A stretch of DNA of 34,662 bases from Burkholderiales bacterium (GCA_019509985.1 JAEKLF010000082.1:1-34662), one strand, 5' to 3'; counted from the stretch's first letter, positions 1-8,317 are shown. Numbers and translations: made by a program. Notes: generated from the letters alone by a model not told the origin.

Positions 1-612
1 GACAGGGCCCAGAGCGCCCAGACCCTGGCCCGGCTCAGTCCCGGCCGCAGCATCACGCCCTGGCTCGCGCTGATGCGCGCCGAGCTGGCCGAACGCGCCG
101 GCGACGAGACCGCCGCGCCCACCCTCTACCGCCTCGCCCTGGCCGGCCAGGACGAGGTCTACACCCGCGCCGCGCTGGCCGACTGGCTGCTGGCGCGCGG
201 CCGCGCGGCCGAGGCCTTGACGCTGCTGGAGCGCAGCCCCGACGCCGAGGCCGACGCGCTGCTGCTGCGCCGTGTGATCGCGCTGCGCGTGCTTGGCCGC
301 GACGCTTCGACGCCCAGCGCGCAGATGCGCGAGCGCCTCGCCGCTTCCGACCGTCGCGAGCCCGGCCGGCATGCGCGCGAGCAGGCCCGCTTCGCGCTGG
401 ACGTCGAAGCCCAGCCGCGCGAGGCCCTGCGCCTGGCCCAGGCCAACTGGGCCTTCCAACGCGAGCCGGCCGATGCATTGCTGCTGCTGCGCGCCGCGCT
501 GGCTGCCGGCCGCAGCGGTGACTCGGCGCGGCACGACCTGGCCCGCTTCCTGCGCGAAAAGGGCTGGCAGGATGCGCGCCTGTCCGCCCTCGACCGGAGC
601 TTTGCGTCGTGA
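1..612 (+). CDS. TPR-like repeat protein, C-terminal part (5' end outside window)
   Basis: The reading frame is open from the first base, so the gene begins upstream of the window and about 203 C-terminal residues are visible. The protein is rich in Ala, Leu and Arg and is built of paired amphipathic helices with the small/large residue spacing of tetratricopeptide repeats, for example around the segments ALADWLLARGRAAEAL and ADALLLLRAALAAG. Such repeats are scaffolds for protein-protein contact; no catalytic motif is visible. Its TGA stop overlaps the GTG start of the next gene by four bases (GTGA), so the two are probably translationally coupled in one operon with the HupE/UreJ-like membrane protein. 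The first ATG in the window, at 73, is internal and need not be the start. The TPR assignment rests on helix pattern only. Confidence 0.6.
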   Translation, partial: DRAQSAQTLARLSPGRSITPWLALMRAELAERAGDETAAPTLYRLALAGQDEVYTRAALADWLLARGRAAEALTLLERSPDAEADALLLRRVIALRVLGRDASTPSAQMRERLAASDRREPGRHAREQARFALDVEAQPREALRLAQANWAFQREPADALLLLRAALAAGRSGDSARHDLARFLREKGWQDARLSALDRSFAS

Positions 613-1715
613 CCCGTTGGCTGATGTTGCTGTGGCTGCTGCTCGCCGGTGTTGCCCAGGCTCACCAAGCCAGCGAGGCCTACCTGAGCTTTCGCGTTGA
701 AGGCGCCAGCGTCGAGCAGCGTCTGGACATCGCGCTGCGCGACCTCGACCGCGACCTCGCGCTGGATGCCGATGGCGATGGCAGCCTGAGCTGGCGAGAG
801 GTGCGCACGCGCTGGCCCGACATCGAGCGCCTGGCCGCCGCCGGCGTGCGCTTCACGGCCGACGGCGCCGCCTGCCAGCCGCTGGACGAAGCCGCGCCCC
901 AGCTCGATGAACACAGCGACGGTACGCACGCCGTGCTGCTGCGCCACTGGCACTGCCCGGCTGCGGTGCGCGAGCTGGAGATCGACTACCGCCTCTTCGC
1001 CGCCACCGACGCTGGCCACCGCGGCCTGGCCCGCCTCGTCGGCGCGGCTGGCCAGCCGCTGGTCCTGCAGCCGGGTGCGGGCCTGCAGCGCCTGGGTGTC
1101 GACCACCGCGGCTTGGTCGGCTTCGTTGTTCAAGGCATGGGCCACATCGCCAGCGGCCTGGACCACGTGCTCTTCCTCGTCACGCTGCTGCTGGTCGCCG
1201 TCTGGCGGCGCGACGGCGGCGGCTGGGCGCCGCGCGTCAGCGCACGCAGCGCCTTCGCCGAGACACTGCGCCTGGTTACCGCCTTCACCGCTGCTCACTC
1301 GATCACGCTGGGGCTGGCGGCCAGCGGCGTCATCGACCCGCCGACGCGCTGGGTGGAGTCGCTGATCGCGCTGACCGTTTTGCTTGCCGCGCTCGACAAC
1401 CTGCGTCCCTTCGTGCCTGGCCCGCGTTGGAGCATGGTGGCGCTGTTCGGGCTCGTGCACGGCGTCGGCTTTGCCGGGCCGCTGAAGGACCTGGGCCTGC
1501 GCGGCAGCGAGCTGGTTTTGCCGCTGCTGGGCTTCAACGTCGGCGTCGAGCTGGGCCAGCTCGCCGTCGTCGCGCTGCTGCTGCCGCTGGCCCTGGCGCT
1601 GCGTTCGGCCACGGCCTATCGGCGCTGGATCGTGCCCGGCGGCTCCAGTGCCGTCGCGGCGCTGGCTCTGGTCTGGTGTGTCGAGCGCAGCCTGGACCTC
1701 AGCCTGCTGCCTTGA
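609..1715 (+). CDS. HupE/UreJ-type membrane protein
   Basis: This is a 368-residue membrane protein. It begins with a signal peptide (MTRWLMLLWLLLAGVAQA), then has a periplasmic domain of about 160 residues, then six or so membrane helices in the C-terminal half. The second half carries the features of the HupE/UreJ_2 family: GMGHIASGLDHVLFL, the FTAAHSITL segment, RWVESLIALTV, FGLVHGVGFAGPL and FNVGVELGQL, with conserved His and Asp residues in membrane segments. HupE and UreJ relatives are linked to nickel or other metal transport, but this longer subfamily has no settled substrate. The periplasmic part holds an EF-hand-like loop (DADGDGSLSWRE, about residue 54) that could bind calcium. The GTG start overlaps the preceding stop codon. 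No hydrogenase or urease gene is nearby, so the substrate is unknown. Confidence 0.8.
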   Translation: MTRWLMLLWLLLAGVAQAHQASEAYLSFRVEGASVEQRLDIALRDLDRDLALDADGDGSLSWREVRTRWPDIERLAAAGVRFTADGAACQPLDEAAPQLDEHSDGTHAVLLRHWHCPAAVRELEIDYRLFAATDAGHRGLARLVGAAGQPLVLQPGAGLQRLGVDHRGLVGFVVQGMGHIASGLDHVLFLVTLLLVAVWRRDGGGWAPRVSARSAFAETLRLVTAFTAAHSITLGLAASGVIDPPTRWVESLIALTVLLAALDNLRPFVPGPRWSMVALFGLVHGVGFAGPLKDLGLRGSELVLPLLGFNVGVELGQLAVVALLLPLALALRSATAYRRWIVPGGSSAVAALALVWCVERSLDLSLLP

Positions 1716-2070
1716 GTGGCTGCATGCGGCTGCGCAGCAGCTCGAGGTCGAAGCGATAGAAGACGGCCAGCGCGCCGTGGCCGGACTCGCAGGCCGAGAG
1801 CGCCTGCTCGCCTTCAAGCACGCGGCCGGCCGCATCGCGCGTGCCCAGGCAGGCCAGGCCCGGCGGCAACTGGTCCAGCAGCAGATAGGCCAGCATCGGG
1901 TCGCCCGTCTCGCCGAGCAGGTCGGCAAAGGGAATGTCGACGCTGGCGTCGGCGTCATCGAGGTGAGCGCCGAGCGCCTGCTGCAGCCGCGTGCCGACAT
2001 CGCACAGAGCCGGCTCGGCCGCGAGGCCCTGGCCGTCGGCGTCGAACAGCGCCGCGGTCAAGCTGGGCAT
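1699..2070 (-). CDS. hypothetical protein, 123 aa
   Basis: I do not recognise this protein. It is a 123-residue, acidic, soluble polypeptide without signal peptide or membrane segment, starting MPSLTAALFDADGQG and ending FDLELLRSRMQPLKAAG. The middle is rich in Asp, Leu and Ala (DDADASVDIPFADLLGETGD, about residue 38). It overlaps the 3' end of the HupE-like gene on the other strand by 17 bases. Its own start lies inside the end of the next upstream gene on the same strand (13-base overlap), which suggests the two small genes are cotranscribed. Codon choice at third positions is GC-rich like the neighbours, which supports real coding. An unrecognised short protein family is the most likely explanation. 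Confidence 0.5.
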   Translation of the reverse strand: MPSLTAALFDADGQGLAAEPALCDVGTRLQQALGAHLDDADASVDIPFADLLGETGDPMLAYLLLDQLPPGLACLGTRDAAGRVLEGEQALSACESGHGALAVFYRFDLELLRSRMQPLKAAG

Positions 2071-2315
2071 GCGACCTCCCAGGGCCTGGCACCGTGCAGG
2101 CAGGTGATGCGGTAGCTGTAGCCGCGCCGCGGTGTCAGCCGCGGCAGCACCGCGCGGCTGAAGCCGTCGCCGACGACGTCGCCGGAGCGGTCGTGCAGCA
2201 TCTCCCAGTAGAAGCCGAAGGGCGGTGGTGCCGGCCCTCGCGTGCTGATGCGCGGCGCGCGCGGCCAGAGCTTGCGGGCCGGATGGCCGGCATGAAGCAG
2301 ATGCGGTTCAGGCAT
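2058..2315 (-). CDS. hypothetical protein, 85 aa
   Basis: This is a small unknown protein of 85 residues. I chose the ATG at 2315 (MPEPHLLHAGHPARKLW) over the longer reading back to 2384, because an AGGGAG ribosome site lies just upstream of it. The C-terminal half is the better conserved-looking part: PPPFGFYWEMLHDRSG followed by FSRAVLPRLTPRRGYSYRITCLHG, with aromatic and basic residues. No signal peptide or membrane segment is visible. It overlaps the downstream hypothetical gene by 13 bases, consistent with one short two-gene unit. Function is unknown. Confidence 0.45.
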   Translation of the reverse strand: MPEPHLLHAGHPARKLWPRAPRISTRGPAPPPFGFYWEMLHDRSGDVVGDGFSRAVLPRLTPRRGYSYRITCLHGARPWEVACPA

Positions 2316-2319
2316 GACG

Positions 2320-2342
2320 GGCTCCCTGTGATGCGGGGAGCC
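2320..2342 (-). promoter_or_regulatory. hairpin holding the ribosome binding site of the 85-aa gene
   Basis: On the minus strand a 7 bp perfect stem (GGCTCCC at one arm, GGGAGCC at the other, 9-base loop) ends five bases before the ATG at 2315. The arm next to the start contains AGGGAG, the likely Shine-Dalgarno sequence, so folding would hide it. This could be a simple translational control element or a chance inverted repeat in GC-rich DNA. Confidence 0.3.
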
Positions 2343-2417
2343 GCGAAGCGCCCCTGCATGCACAGACGCAGGAGCCGGCACCAACCGGTCACGCCGAAGT
2401 AGGGGGAGAGGAGGGGT

Positions 2418-3314
2418 TCAGCCCGCGGCGACACCGGCGGTCACATGGCCTGCAGGCACATGGGCCGCGGCGCTCTCGACGTGGCCGGCCTGATCATCGA
2501 AGAAGAAGTCGGGCTCGAACTCGCGCAGGAATTCGCCCTTGGCCAGGCCGCCGAGGAACATGGCCTCGTCGACCTCGATCTGCCAGTCCATCAGCGTGCG
2601 GATGGCGCGCTCGTGGGCCGGCGCGCTGCGTGCCGTGACCAGGGCCGTGCGCACCTTCATGCCGCCGCCCGGCGCCTGCTGCAGGCGCTGCAAGGCCTCC
2701 AGCACGGGCTTGAAGGGGCCTGCCGGCAGCGGCAGGTGGGCGCGCGAACTCTCGTGCTCGCGGAAGGCCGCCAGGCCGTCGCGCTGGAAGACCAGCTCGG
2801 CTTCGTCTGAGAACAGCACCGCGTCGCCGTCGAAGGCGATGCGTAGCTCCTTCGGGTGCGCCGCCGACGCGCGCCGGGCCTGCGGCATCACGCGCGCCGC
2901 GGCCACGCCGGCGTTCAGCGCCTGGCGCACATCGGCCTCGTTGGTGGACAGGAAGAGCTGGGCCGACAGCGGCTTCAGGTAGCGCCACGGCGAGGCGCCG
3001 CGCGTGAACACGCCACGCTCGATGGGCAGGCCGTAGTGCCTGGCCGAGCGGAACACGCGCATGCCCGAGATCGGGTCGTTGCGCGACAGCACGACCACCT
3101 CCACCTGCGGTGCCCCGCCGGCGTTGAAGGCCAGCAGCTTCTCGACCAGCGAGAAGGCGACGCCGGGCGGCGCGGGCTCGTCCAGGCGCTGTTGCTGCAA
3201 GGCCATGTAGGCGTGGTCGTCACCGGCCTCGAAGACCAGGTTCTCGGCCTCGAAATCGAAGAGGGCGCGCGAGGAGATGGCGACGACGAGTTGACCGGTG
3301 AGCGTGGCTGGCAT
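2418..3314 (-). CDS. cytosolic 5'-nucleotidase (cN-I type)
   Basis: This 298-residue cytosolic enzyme belongs to the 5'-nucleotidase family related to vertebrate cN-IA, which dephosphorylates nucleoside monophosphates such as AMP. The family's HAD-like motif I is present as IAFDGDAVLFSDEAELVF in mid-protein, with the nucleophile Asp of the DGDAV core. The N-terminus reads LVVAISSRALFDFE, also typical of the family, and a later acidic segment FEPDFFFDDQAGH fits the metal-binding end of the fold. I placed the start at the ATG at 3314 (MPATLTGQLVV) because the family begins there; the frame stays open 200 bases further upstream but that stretch does not look coding. It is transcribed away from the DUF3455 lipoprotein gene. 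Substrate preference cannot be read from sequence. Confidence 0.85.
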   Translation of the reverse strand: MPATLTGQLVVAISSRALFDFEAENLVFEAGDDHAYMALQQQRLDEPAPPGVAFSLVEKLLAFNAGGAPQVEVVVLSRNDPISGMRVFRSARHYGLPIERGVFTRGASPWRYLKPLSAQLFLSTNEADVRQALNAGVAAARVMPQARRASAAHPKELRIAFDGDAVLFSDEAELVFQRDGLAAFREHESSRAHLPLPAGPFKPVLEALQRLQQAPGGGMKVRTALVTARSAPAHERAIRTLMDWQIEVDEAMFLGGLAKGEFLREFEPDFFFDDQAGHVESAAAHVPAGHVTAGVAAG

Positions 3315-3390
3315 GGCGTTCGATGATAGGGCTCGACGATGCCCGCTCGGCTTCCTAGACTCGCCCGTTCCATGCCCTGAAAGGCGATCC

Positions 3391-3948
3391 ATGCGTCTCG
3401 TTGTTTCTGCACTGCTTCCTGTGCTGGCCTTGATCGGCTGCGCGTCGACCTCCGTGCCGCCGATATCGCAGCCCACGCCGAAAACGGCGCCCTTACCTTC
3501 CCAGGCACCGGACACGCTGCGTCCGCCCGCCGGCCAGGTGCAGTACCTGGAGGCGCTGGCCAGTGGCGTGCAGATCTACGACTGCGCCGCCAAGCCGGAC
3601 GGCGGCGGCTATGCCTGGAAGTTCCGCGCGCCGGAGGCAACGCTGGTCGACCACGATGGCAAGGCGCTGGGCAAGCACTACGCCGGCCCGACCTGGGAGT
3701 CGCTGGACGGCAGCCGCGTCGTCGGCGAGGTGAAGGCGCGCGAGCCCGGCCCGACGCCGGCGACCGCCATCCCTTGGCTGCTGCTGGCCGCAAAGAGCAA
3801 TGCCGGCAGCGGCATCTTTGCCGACGCCAAGAGCATTCAGCGGCTGTCGACCGGCGGCGGCTTGGAGCCCGCCGAGCCGTGCACGGCGGAGAAGGTCGGC
3901 CAGCCGGCACGCGTCGCCTACACGGCAACCTACTACTTCTATCGCTAG
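3391..3948 (+). CDS. DUF3455 family lipoprotein
   Basis: This 185-residue protein starts MRLVVSALLPVLALIGCAS, a lipoprotein signal with lipobox LIGC, so it should be lipidated at Cys18 and anchored in the membrane. A Pro/Ser-rich linker of about 25 residues follows. The folded part carries features of the DUF3455 family: PPAGQVQYLEALASGVQIYDC near the start, YAWKFRAPEATLVDHDGK, GKHYAGPTWESLDGS, and IPWLLLAAKSN. The function of this family is not known. The frame is open back to 3298, but the ATG at 3391 with its lipobox and the purine-rich GAAAGG upstream is the better start. It converges on the cystathionine gamma-lyase gene, and the two stop codons share the bases CTAG. Confidence 0.8.
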   Translation: MRLVVSALLPVLALIGCASTSVPPISQPTPKTAPLPSQAPDTLRPPAGQVQYLEALASGVQIYDCAAKPDGGGYAWKFRAPEATLVDHDGKALGKHYAGPTWESLDGSRVVGEVKAREPGPTPATAIPWLLLAAKSNAGSGIFADAKSIQRLSTGGGLEPAEPCTAEKVGQPARVAYTATYYFYR

Positions 3949-5120
3949 ATCGCCGCGAGCGCGGCCGCCAGGTCGCGCCGTAGGTCGCCCACGTCCTCGA
4001 TGCCGACCGACAGCCGCACGAGCGAGTCGGTGATGCCCAGCCGCGCGCGCGTCTCGGGCGGGATGGACGCATGCGTCATCAGCGCCGGCAGCGAGATCAG
4101 GCTCTCGACGCCGCCCAGGCTCTCGGCCAGCGTGAACAGCTCGACGGTCTCCAGGAAGCGCCTGGCGCCGGCCACGTCCGTCTTCAGCGCGACGCTGATC
4201 ATGCCGCCGCCGCCGCGCATCTGTTGCCTGGCCAGCGCGCGCTGCGGGTGGCTGTCCAGGCCGGGATAGAGCACGCGTTCGACCTGTGGCTGGACCGCCA
4301 GCCAGGCAGCCAGTTCGGCGGCGCTGGCGTTGTGGCGCTCCATGCGCAGCGCCAGGGTCTTGAGCCCGCGCAGCGCCAGGAAGCTGTCGAACGGTCCGCT
4401 GACCGAGCCCACCGCGTTGTGCAGGAATTCGAGCTGCTCGCGCAGCTGCGCTTGGCGCGGCTCGCCGCCGACGACAGCGACGCCGCCAATGACGTCGCTG
4501 TGGCCGTTGAGGTACTTGGTGGCCGAATGCACGACGAGGTCGAAGCCCAGCTCCAGCGGGCGCTGCGCCCAGGGGCTGGCGAAGGTGTTGTCGGCCACGG
4601 CCAGCGCGCCGTGCTCGCGGGCAAGGCGAGCTATTGCCGAGAGGTCGCTCAGGCGCAGCAGCGGGTTGCTGGGCGTCTCGATCCAGACCAGCTTCGTGTC
4701 GAGCTGCAGCGCGGCGCGCACGGCCTCGGTGTCGCGACTGTCCACGTAGCTCACGCGCAGGCCGGCGCTGTGCTTGCGCACGCGTTCGAACAGGCGGTAG
4801 CTGCCGCCGTAGAGGTCGTCGCCGGCGACGATGTGCGAGCCGGCGGGCAGGGTGTCCAGCACGGTGGCCATGGCGGCCAGGCCGGACGCGAAGGCGAAGG
4901 CCTGCGCGCCGCTTTCAAGATCGGCCACGGCGCGCTCCCAGGCCTGGCGTGTCGGGTTGTGCGTGCGGCCGTACTCGTAGCCGGTGTGCTCGCCGGGGCT
5001 CTTCTGCCGGTAGGTGGAACTGACCGAGATGGCCGGCATCACCGCGCCGGTGATGGGGTCGGGCGATTGGCCGGCGTGGATGACGCGGGTGTTGAAGTCC
5101 AGGCGGGTGTCAGTGCTCAT
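3945..5120 (-). CDS. cystathionine gamma-lyase / gamma-synthase family PLP enzyme
   Basis: This 391-residue enzyme belongs to the Cys/Met metabolism PLP family. The PLP lysine is K202 in HSATKYLNGHSD; the segments YEYGRTHNPTRQAWE, FASGLAAMATVL and WIETPSNPLLRL bind cofactor and substrate in this family. It is the second gene after cystathionine beta-synthase, with a four-base ATGA overlap, so together they most likely run reverse transsulfuration: homocysteine plus serine to cystathionine, then cystathionine to cysteine, ammonia and 2-oxobutyrate. That context favours gamma-lyase, but gamma-synthases are close in sequence and cannot be excluded by eye. The enzyme is cytosolic and normally tetrameric. 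Downstream the gene overlaps the end of the DUF3455 gene by four bases. Confidence 0.85.
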   Translation of the reverse strand: MSTDTRLDFNTRVIHAGQSPDPITGAVMPAISVSSTYRQKSPGEHTGYEYGRTHNPTRQAWERAVADLESGAQAFAFASGLAAMATVLDTLPAGSHIVAGDDLYGGSYRLFERVRKHSAGLRVSYVDSRDTEAVRAALQLDTKLVWIETPSNPLLRLSDLSAIARLAREHGALAVADNTFASPWAQRPLELGFDLVVHSATKYLNGHSDVIGGVAVVGGEPRQAQLREQLEFLHNAVGSVSGPFDSFLALRGLKTLALRMERHNASAAELAAWLAVQPQVERVLYPGLDSHPQRALARQQMRGGGGMISVALKTDVAGARRFLETVELFTLAESLGGVESLISLPALMTHASIPPETRARLGITDSLVRLSVGIEDVGDLRRDLAAALAAI

Positions 5121-6505
5121 CGCGCGATCTCCTTGCGCAGGTGGTTGATCAGGTCGAAGCGCGTGACGAGGCCATGGAAGCCCGCGTCGTCGGCGATGAC
5201 GGCGACGAGGCCGCGGCGCAGCTGCTCGTTCAGCTCGGCGAGCGATGCACCGGGCTTCAGCGTGATGACGTCGGTGTTCATCGCACTGGCCACGGGCGCG
5301 GCGAACGAGGCCGCGTCGGCATGCAGGCGGGCCAGCAGGTCGGACTCGTCCAGCAGCCCCACGAGCTTGCCGGCCTCCAGCACCGGCAGCTGCGACACGT
5401 CGGCCTGGCGCATGCGCGAGAAGGCCGTCTGCAGCGTGTCGTCGGGCTCGACGGACACCACGCCGCCGCTGGACGCGGGCCGCGAGATCAGGTCGCGCAG
5501 GTCATTGAGACGCGGGCGCGTCAGCAGGCCCTGGTCGAACATCCAATGGTCGTTGTAGACCTTGGACAGGTAGCGCGTGCCGGTGTCGCAGACGAAGGTG
5601 ACGACGCGCTTCGGCACGGTTTGCTCGCGGCAGTAGCGCAGCGCCGCGGCCAGCAGCGTGCCGGTGGACGAGCCGGCCAGGATGCCTTCGGCGCGGTAGA
5701 GCTCGCGCGCGGTGCCGAAGCTGTCGGCGTCGCTGATGCTGTAGGCGGTGTGCACGGGCTTCAGGTCGGCGATGGGGGGCACGAAGTCCTCGCCGATGCC
5801 TTCCACCGCCCACGAGCCGGCGTCGCCGAACTTGCCGGTGTCGATGTAGTCCTTCAGGATGGAGCCGACCGGGTCGGCCAGCACCATCTCGATGCCGGGG
5901 CGCACGCGCTGGAAGAAGCGGCCGAGGCCGGTGATGGTGCCGCCGGAGCCGACGCCGCAGACGATGGCGTCGACGTCGTGCCCCATCTGCTGCCAGATCT
6001 CGGGCGCGGTCGTCGTCTCGTGCGCCAGCGGGTTGGCGGGGTTGTTGAACTGGTCGGCATACCAAGCGCCGGGGATCTCGCGCACCAGGCGCGCAGCGAC
6101 GTCCTGGTAGTAGGCCGGGTGGCCCTTGCCGACGTCGGAGCGCGTCAGATGCACCTGGGCGCCCAGGGCCTTGAGCTGCAGCACCTTCTCGGCGCTCATC
6201 TTGTCGGGCACGACGAGGGCCACCTGGTAGCCCTTGGCGCGTGCGACGAGCGCCAGGCCCAGGCCGGTGTTGCCGGCCGTGGCCTCGACGACGGTGCCGC
6301 CGGGTTTGAGCAGGCCGTCGCGCTCGGCCGTCTCGATCATCGCGAGGCCGATGCGATCCTTGATGGAGCCGCCGGGATTCTGGGATTCAAGCTTGAGGAA
6401 GAGCTGGCACGGGCCGGTGTCCAGGCGCTGCACGGGCAGCAGCGGCGTGTTGCCAATGAGGTCCAGCACGGCGGGCCGGGCCTCGAGCGGGGGGCGAGCG
6501 TTCAT
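5117..6505 (-). CDS. cystathionine beta-synthase
   Basis: This 462-residue PLP enzyme should condense homocysteine with serine to form cystathionine. The N-terminal two thirds is the fold-type II synthase domain: LIGNTPLLPVQRL, then the PLP lysine K49 in QNPGGSIKDRIG, TAGNTGLGLA, and the phosphate loop GVGSGGTITGLGR. The C-terminal 120 residues form two CBS domains (from about residue 340, VVSVEPDDTLQTAF onward), absent from simple cysteine synthases, which is why I call it CBS and not CysK. There is no N-terminal haem-binding extension, as usual in bacteria. It is the first gene of the operon with the gamma-lyase and is divergent from the amino acid ABC transporter operon across a 204 bp spacer, which could hold shared control. 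Confidence 0.88.
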   Translation of the reverse strand: MNARPPLEARPAVLDLIGNTPLLPVQRLDTGPCQLFLKLESQNPGGSIKDRIGLAMIETAERDGLLKPGGTVVEATAGNTGLGLALVARAKGYQVALVVPDKMSAEKVLQLKALGAQVHLTRSDVGKGHPAYYQDVAARLVREIPGAWYADQFNNPANPLAHETTTAPEIWQQMGHDVDAIVCGVGSGGTITGLGRFFQRVRPGIEMVLADPVGSILKDYIDTGKFGDAGSWAVEGIGEDFVPPIADLKPVHTAYSISDADSFGTARELYRAEGILAGSSTGTLLAAALRYCREQTVPKRVVTFVCDTGTRYLSKVYNDHWMFDQGLLTRPRLNDLRDLISRPASSGGVVSVEPDDTLQTAFSRMRQADVSQLPVLEAGKLVGLLDESDLLARLHADAASFAAPVASAMNTDVITLKPGASLAELNEQLRRGLVAVIADDAGFHGLVTRFDLINHLRKEIAR

Positions 6506-6652
6506 GACGAATCGGGCCGCGGGTCGGGCGCGGCCATTGGGGTGAGGCCTCGCAGACTACGAAGCGAGGCTTCGCGTGCCAATCCCGTTTTTCGCATGAG
6601 CTCAGGTGCTTTCCGCGCGAGGTTGCTGCACAAGCAAATGCAAAAAGCGTCG

Positions 6653-6681
6653 TTCACAGGCGCTTATGCGATTCCTAGCAT
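6653..6681 (+). promoter_or_regulatory. candidate sigma70 promoter of the amino acid ABC operon
   Basis: TTCACA (5 of 6 matches to the -35 consensus) is followed after exactly 17 bases by TAGCAT (4 of 6 to the -10). It sits about 30 bases before the start codon of the binding protein at 6710, in a spacer noticeably richer in A and T than the flanking genes. The match is by eye only. Confidence 0.45.
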
Positions 6682-6709
6682 CGGGCCACTTGTCTCCTCA
6701 GGAACCTCG

Positions 6710-7546
6710 ATGCCTCTCTCCCGCCGTCTCCTCACTCAGACCTTCCTCGCCGCCGGCCTCTTCGCGACCCAGTTCGCCCACGCCGACCAGCTCGACGACA
6801 TCAAGAAGAAAGGCGAGCTTGTCGTCGGCGTGCTCGGCACCGACGAGCCCAACAGCTTCATCGACCCCAGGACGCGCGAAATCATCGGCTACGAGGTCGA
6901 CCTGGCCCGTGCCATTGCCGCCAGGATCGGCGTCAAGCTGCAGATCAAGCAGCTCGCCGTCGCCGCGCGCATCCCCGAACTGCAGCAAGGCCATGTGGAC
7001 CTCCTGGCCGCGTCCCTGACGCACAACAAGGAGCGCGAGGCCGTCATCGACTTCTCGCTGACCACCTTCATCACCGGCCAGAAGGTGCTGGTGAAGGCCG
7101 ACAGCGGCATCCAGAACCTGGCCGCGCTGACCGGCAAGAAGGTCGTCACCATCAAGGGCGGCACGCAGGAGCCCAACATCCGCAAAGCCGTGCCGAACGT
7201 GGACGTGGTCAGCTTCGACACCGGCCCGCAGGCCTTCCAGGCGCTGCAGCAGGGCAAGGGCGTTGCGTTCGTCAACGACGAGGTGTCGCTGCTGGATCAG
7301 CACGCCAAGCTGGGCGCGGCGGCGGCGCAGTACCGCATCCTGGACCAGAACATCAGCGTCGAGCCGCTGGCCATCGGCATCCGCAAGGGAGAGAAACGGC
7401 TGAAGGCCGAGGTCGACGCGGCGCTGAGCGGCCTGGAGAAGGGCGGCGAGGCCGACAAGCTGTTCGTGAAGTGGTACGGCCCGGACACGCGGCTGAAGTT
7501 CCCCAAGCGCACCTTCAAGATCGACAGCGACAAGGTTGAGGGCTGA
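6710..7546 (+). CDS. amino acid ABC transporter substrate-binding protein (family 3)
   Basis: This 278-residue periplasmic protein has a signal peptide ending FATQFAHA before DQLDDIKKKGELVVGV, the classic entry of family 3 solute-binding proteins. Further family features are GYEVDLARAIAARIGVKL, LLAASLTHNKEREAVIDFS and the closing lobe segment VAFVNDEVSLL. These proteins bind polar amino acids such as glutamate, aspartate, glutamine or cystine and hand them to the permease pair. The ATG at 6710 is chosen for its signal peptide and the CAGGAA site upstream; the frame happens to be open much further back, across the antisense of the CBS gene. Two permease genes follow. The divergent cysteine biosynthesis operon makes cystine one possible substrate, but the sequence does not prove it. 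Confidence 0.88.
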   Translation: MPLSRRLLTQTFLAAGLFATQFAHADQLDDIKKKGELVVGVLGTDEPNSFIDPRTREIIGYEVDLARAIAARIGVKLQIKQLAVAARIPELQQGHVDLLAASLTHNKEREAVIDFSLTTFITGQKVLVKADSGIQNLAALTGKKVVTIKGGTQEPNIRKAVPNVDVVSFDTGPQAFQALQQGKGVAFVNDEVSLLDQHAKLGAAAAQYRILDQNISVEPLAIGIRKGEKRLKAEVDAALSGLEKGGEADKLFVKWYGPDTRLKFPKRTFKIDSDKVEG

Positions 7547-7566
7547 TCGCCCAGTTGAGCTGATCG

Positions 7567-7597
7567 CAGCCGCCGGCCTCACAAGGGCTGGCGGCTG
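7567..7597 (+). terminator. intercistronic hairpin after the binding-protein gene
   Basis: CAGCCGCC and GGCGGCTG form an 8 bp perfect stem, with further inner GC pairs, followed by TCTCGTTT. It lies in the 69-base gap between the binding protein and the first permease. Such partial terminators or RNA-stabilising hairpins commonly let a periplasmic binding protein be made in excess over its membrane subunits. The T-run is imperfect, so termination would be incomplete. Confidence 0.5.
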
Positions 7598-7615
7598 TCT
7601 CGTTTGAGAAACCTG

Positions 7616-8317
7616 ATGCCCACCTTGTCCTTCGCCCCGCTGCTGCACGGGGACTACTTCGCCTGGCTGCTGGCCGGCCTGCAGTTGTCGCTGCTGCTGA
7701 CCGGCCTCACGCTGCTGACGGCGCTGCCGCTGGCCATCGCGGTTGCGGTGCTGCGTGTGTCGCCGTGGCGCGCGCTGAACCTGATGGGCGAGAGCTATGT
7801 CGAGACCATCCGCTGCGTGCCGCTGCTGGTGCACATGCTGTTCTGGTATTTCGGCGTGCCTGAACTGCTGCCCGCGGGGCTGAAGGAGAACCTGTACGCC
7901 GCCAACATCGAGCTGCTGAGCGCCTGGGCCGCGCTGACGCTGTACACGGCGGCCTACATGAGCGAGGACATCCGCTCCGGCGTGCGTGCCGTGCCGGGTG
8001 CGCAGCTGGACGCCGCCCGCGCCCTGGGCTTCAGCTACCTGGCCGGCATGCGCCTCGTCGTGCTGCCGCAGGCGCTGCGCATCGCGCTGCCGCCGCTGCT
8101 GTCGCAGACGCTGAACCTGTGGAAGAACACCAGCATCGCCACCGTCATCGGCGCGGCCGAGCTGATGACTCAGGCACAGCGCGTGGAGTCGGCGAGCTTT
8201 CGCGGCTTCGAGACCTTTGCGCTGGTGACGGTGGCCTATTTGTCGGTGTCGCTCGTGCTGACGGGCCTGGCGCAGTGGGCGCAGCAGGTCGTGTCGCCGA
8301 AAGGGGCGCGGCGATGA
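7616..8317 (+). CDS. amino acid ABC transporter permease (HisM/GltJ type)
   Basis: This 233-residue inner-membrane protein has about five membrane helices and belongs to the polar amino acid permease family. The cytoplasmic EAA loop that contacts the ATPase is visible as GAQLDAARALGFSYLAGMRL, and the family segments ESYVETIRCVPLLVHMLFW and AYMSEDIRSGVRAVP are present. I prefer the ATG at 7616, with GAGAA six bases upstream, over the TTG at 7604. Its stop overlaps the start of the second permease (ATGA), so the two should form a heterodimeric channel for the amino acid delivered by the preceding binding protein. Confidence 0.85.
   Translation: MPTLSFAPLLHGDYFAWLLAGLQLSLLLTGLTLLTALPLAIAVAVLRVSPWRALNLMGESYVETIRCVPLLVHMLFWYFGVPELLPAGLKENLYAANIELLSAWAALTLYTAAYMSEDIRSGVRAVPGAQLDAARALGFSYLAGMRLVVLPQALRIALPPLLSQTLNLWKNTSIATVIGAAELMTQAQRVESASFRGFETFALVTVAYLSVSLVLTGLAQWAQQVVSPKGARR

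Noticed and set aside
159..2000. A 613-residue minus-strand open frame opposite the TPR and HupE-like genes
   Set aside because: Low-complexity Gln/Arg/Ala composition and no motif; the plus-strand HupE-like protein has signal peptide and membrane helices.
5141..6709. Long upstream extension of the ABC binding protein frame
   Set aside because: The extension is antisense to the CBS gene; the signal peptide at 6710 shows the true start.
7604..7615. TTG start of the first amino acid permease
   Set aside because: The ATG at 7616 has a GAGAA site at good distance and gives the normal family N-terminus.
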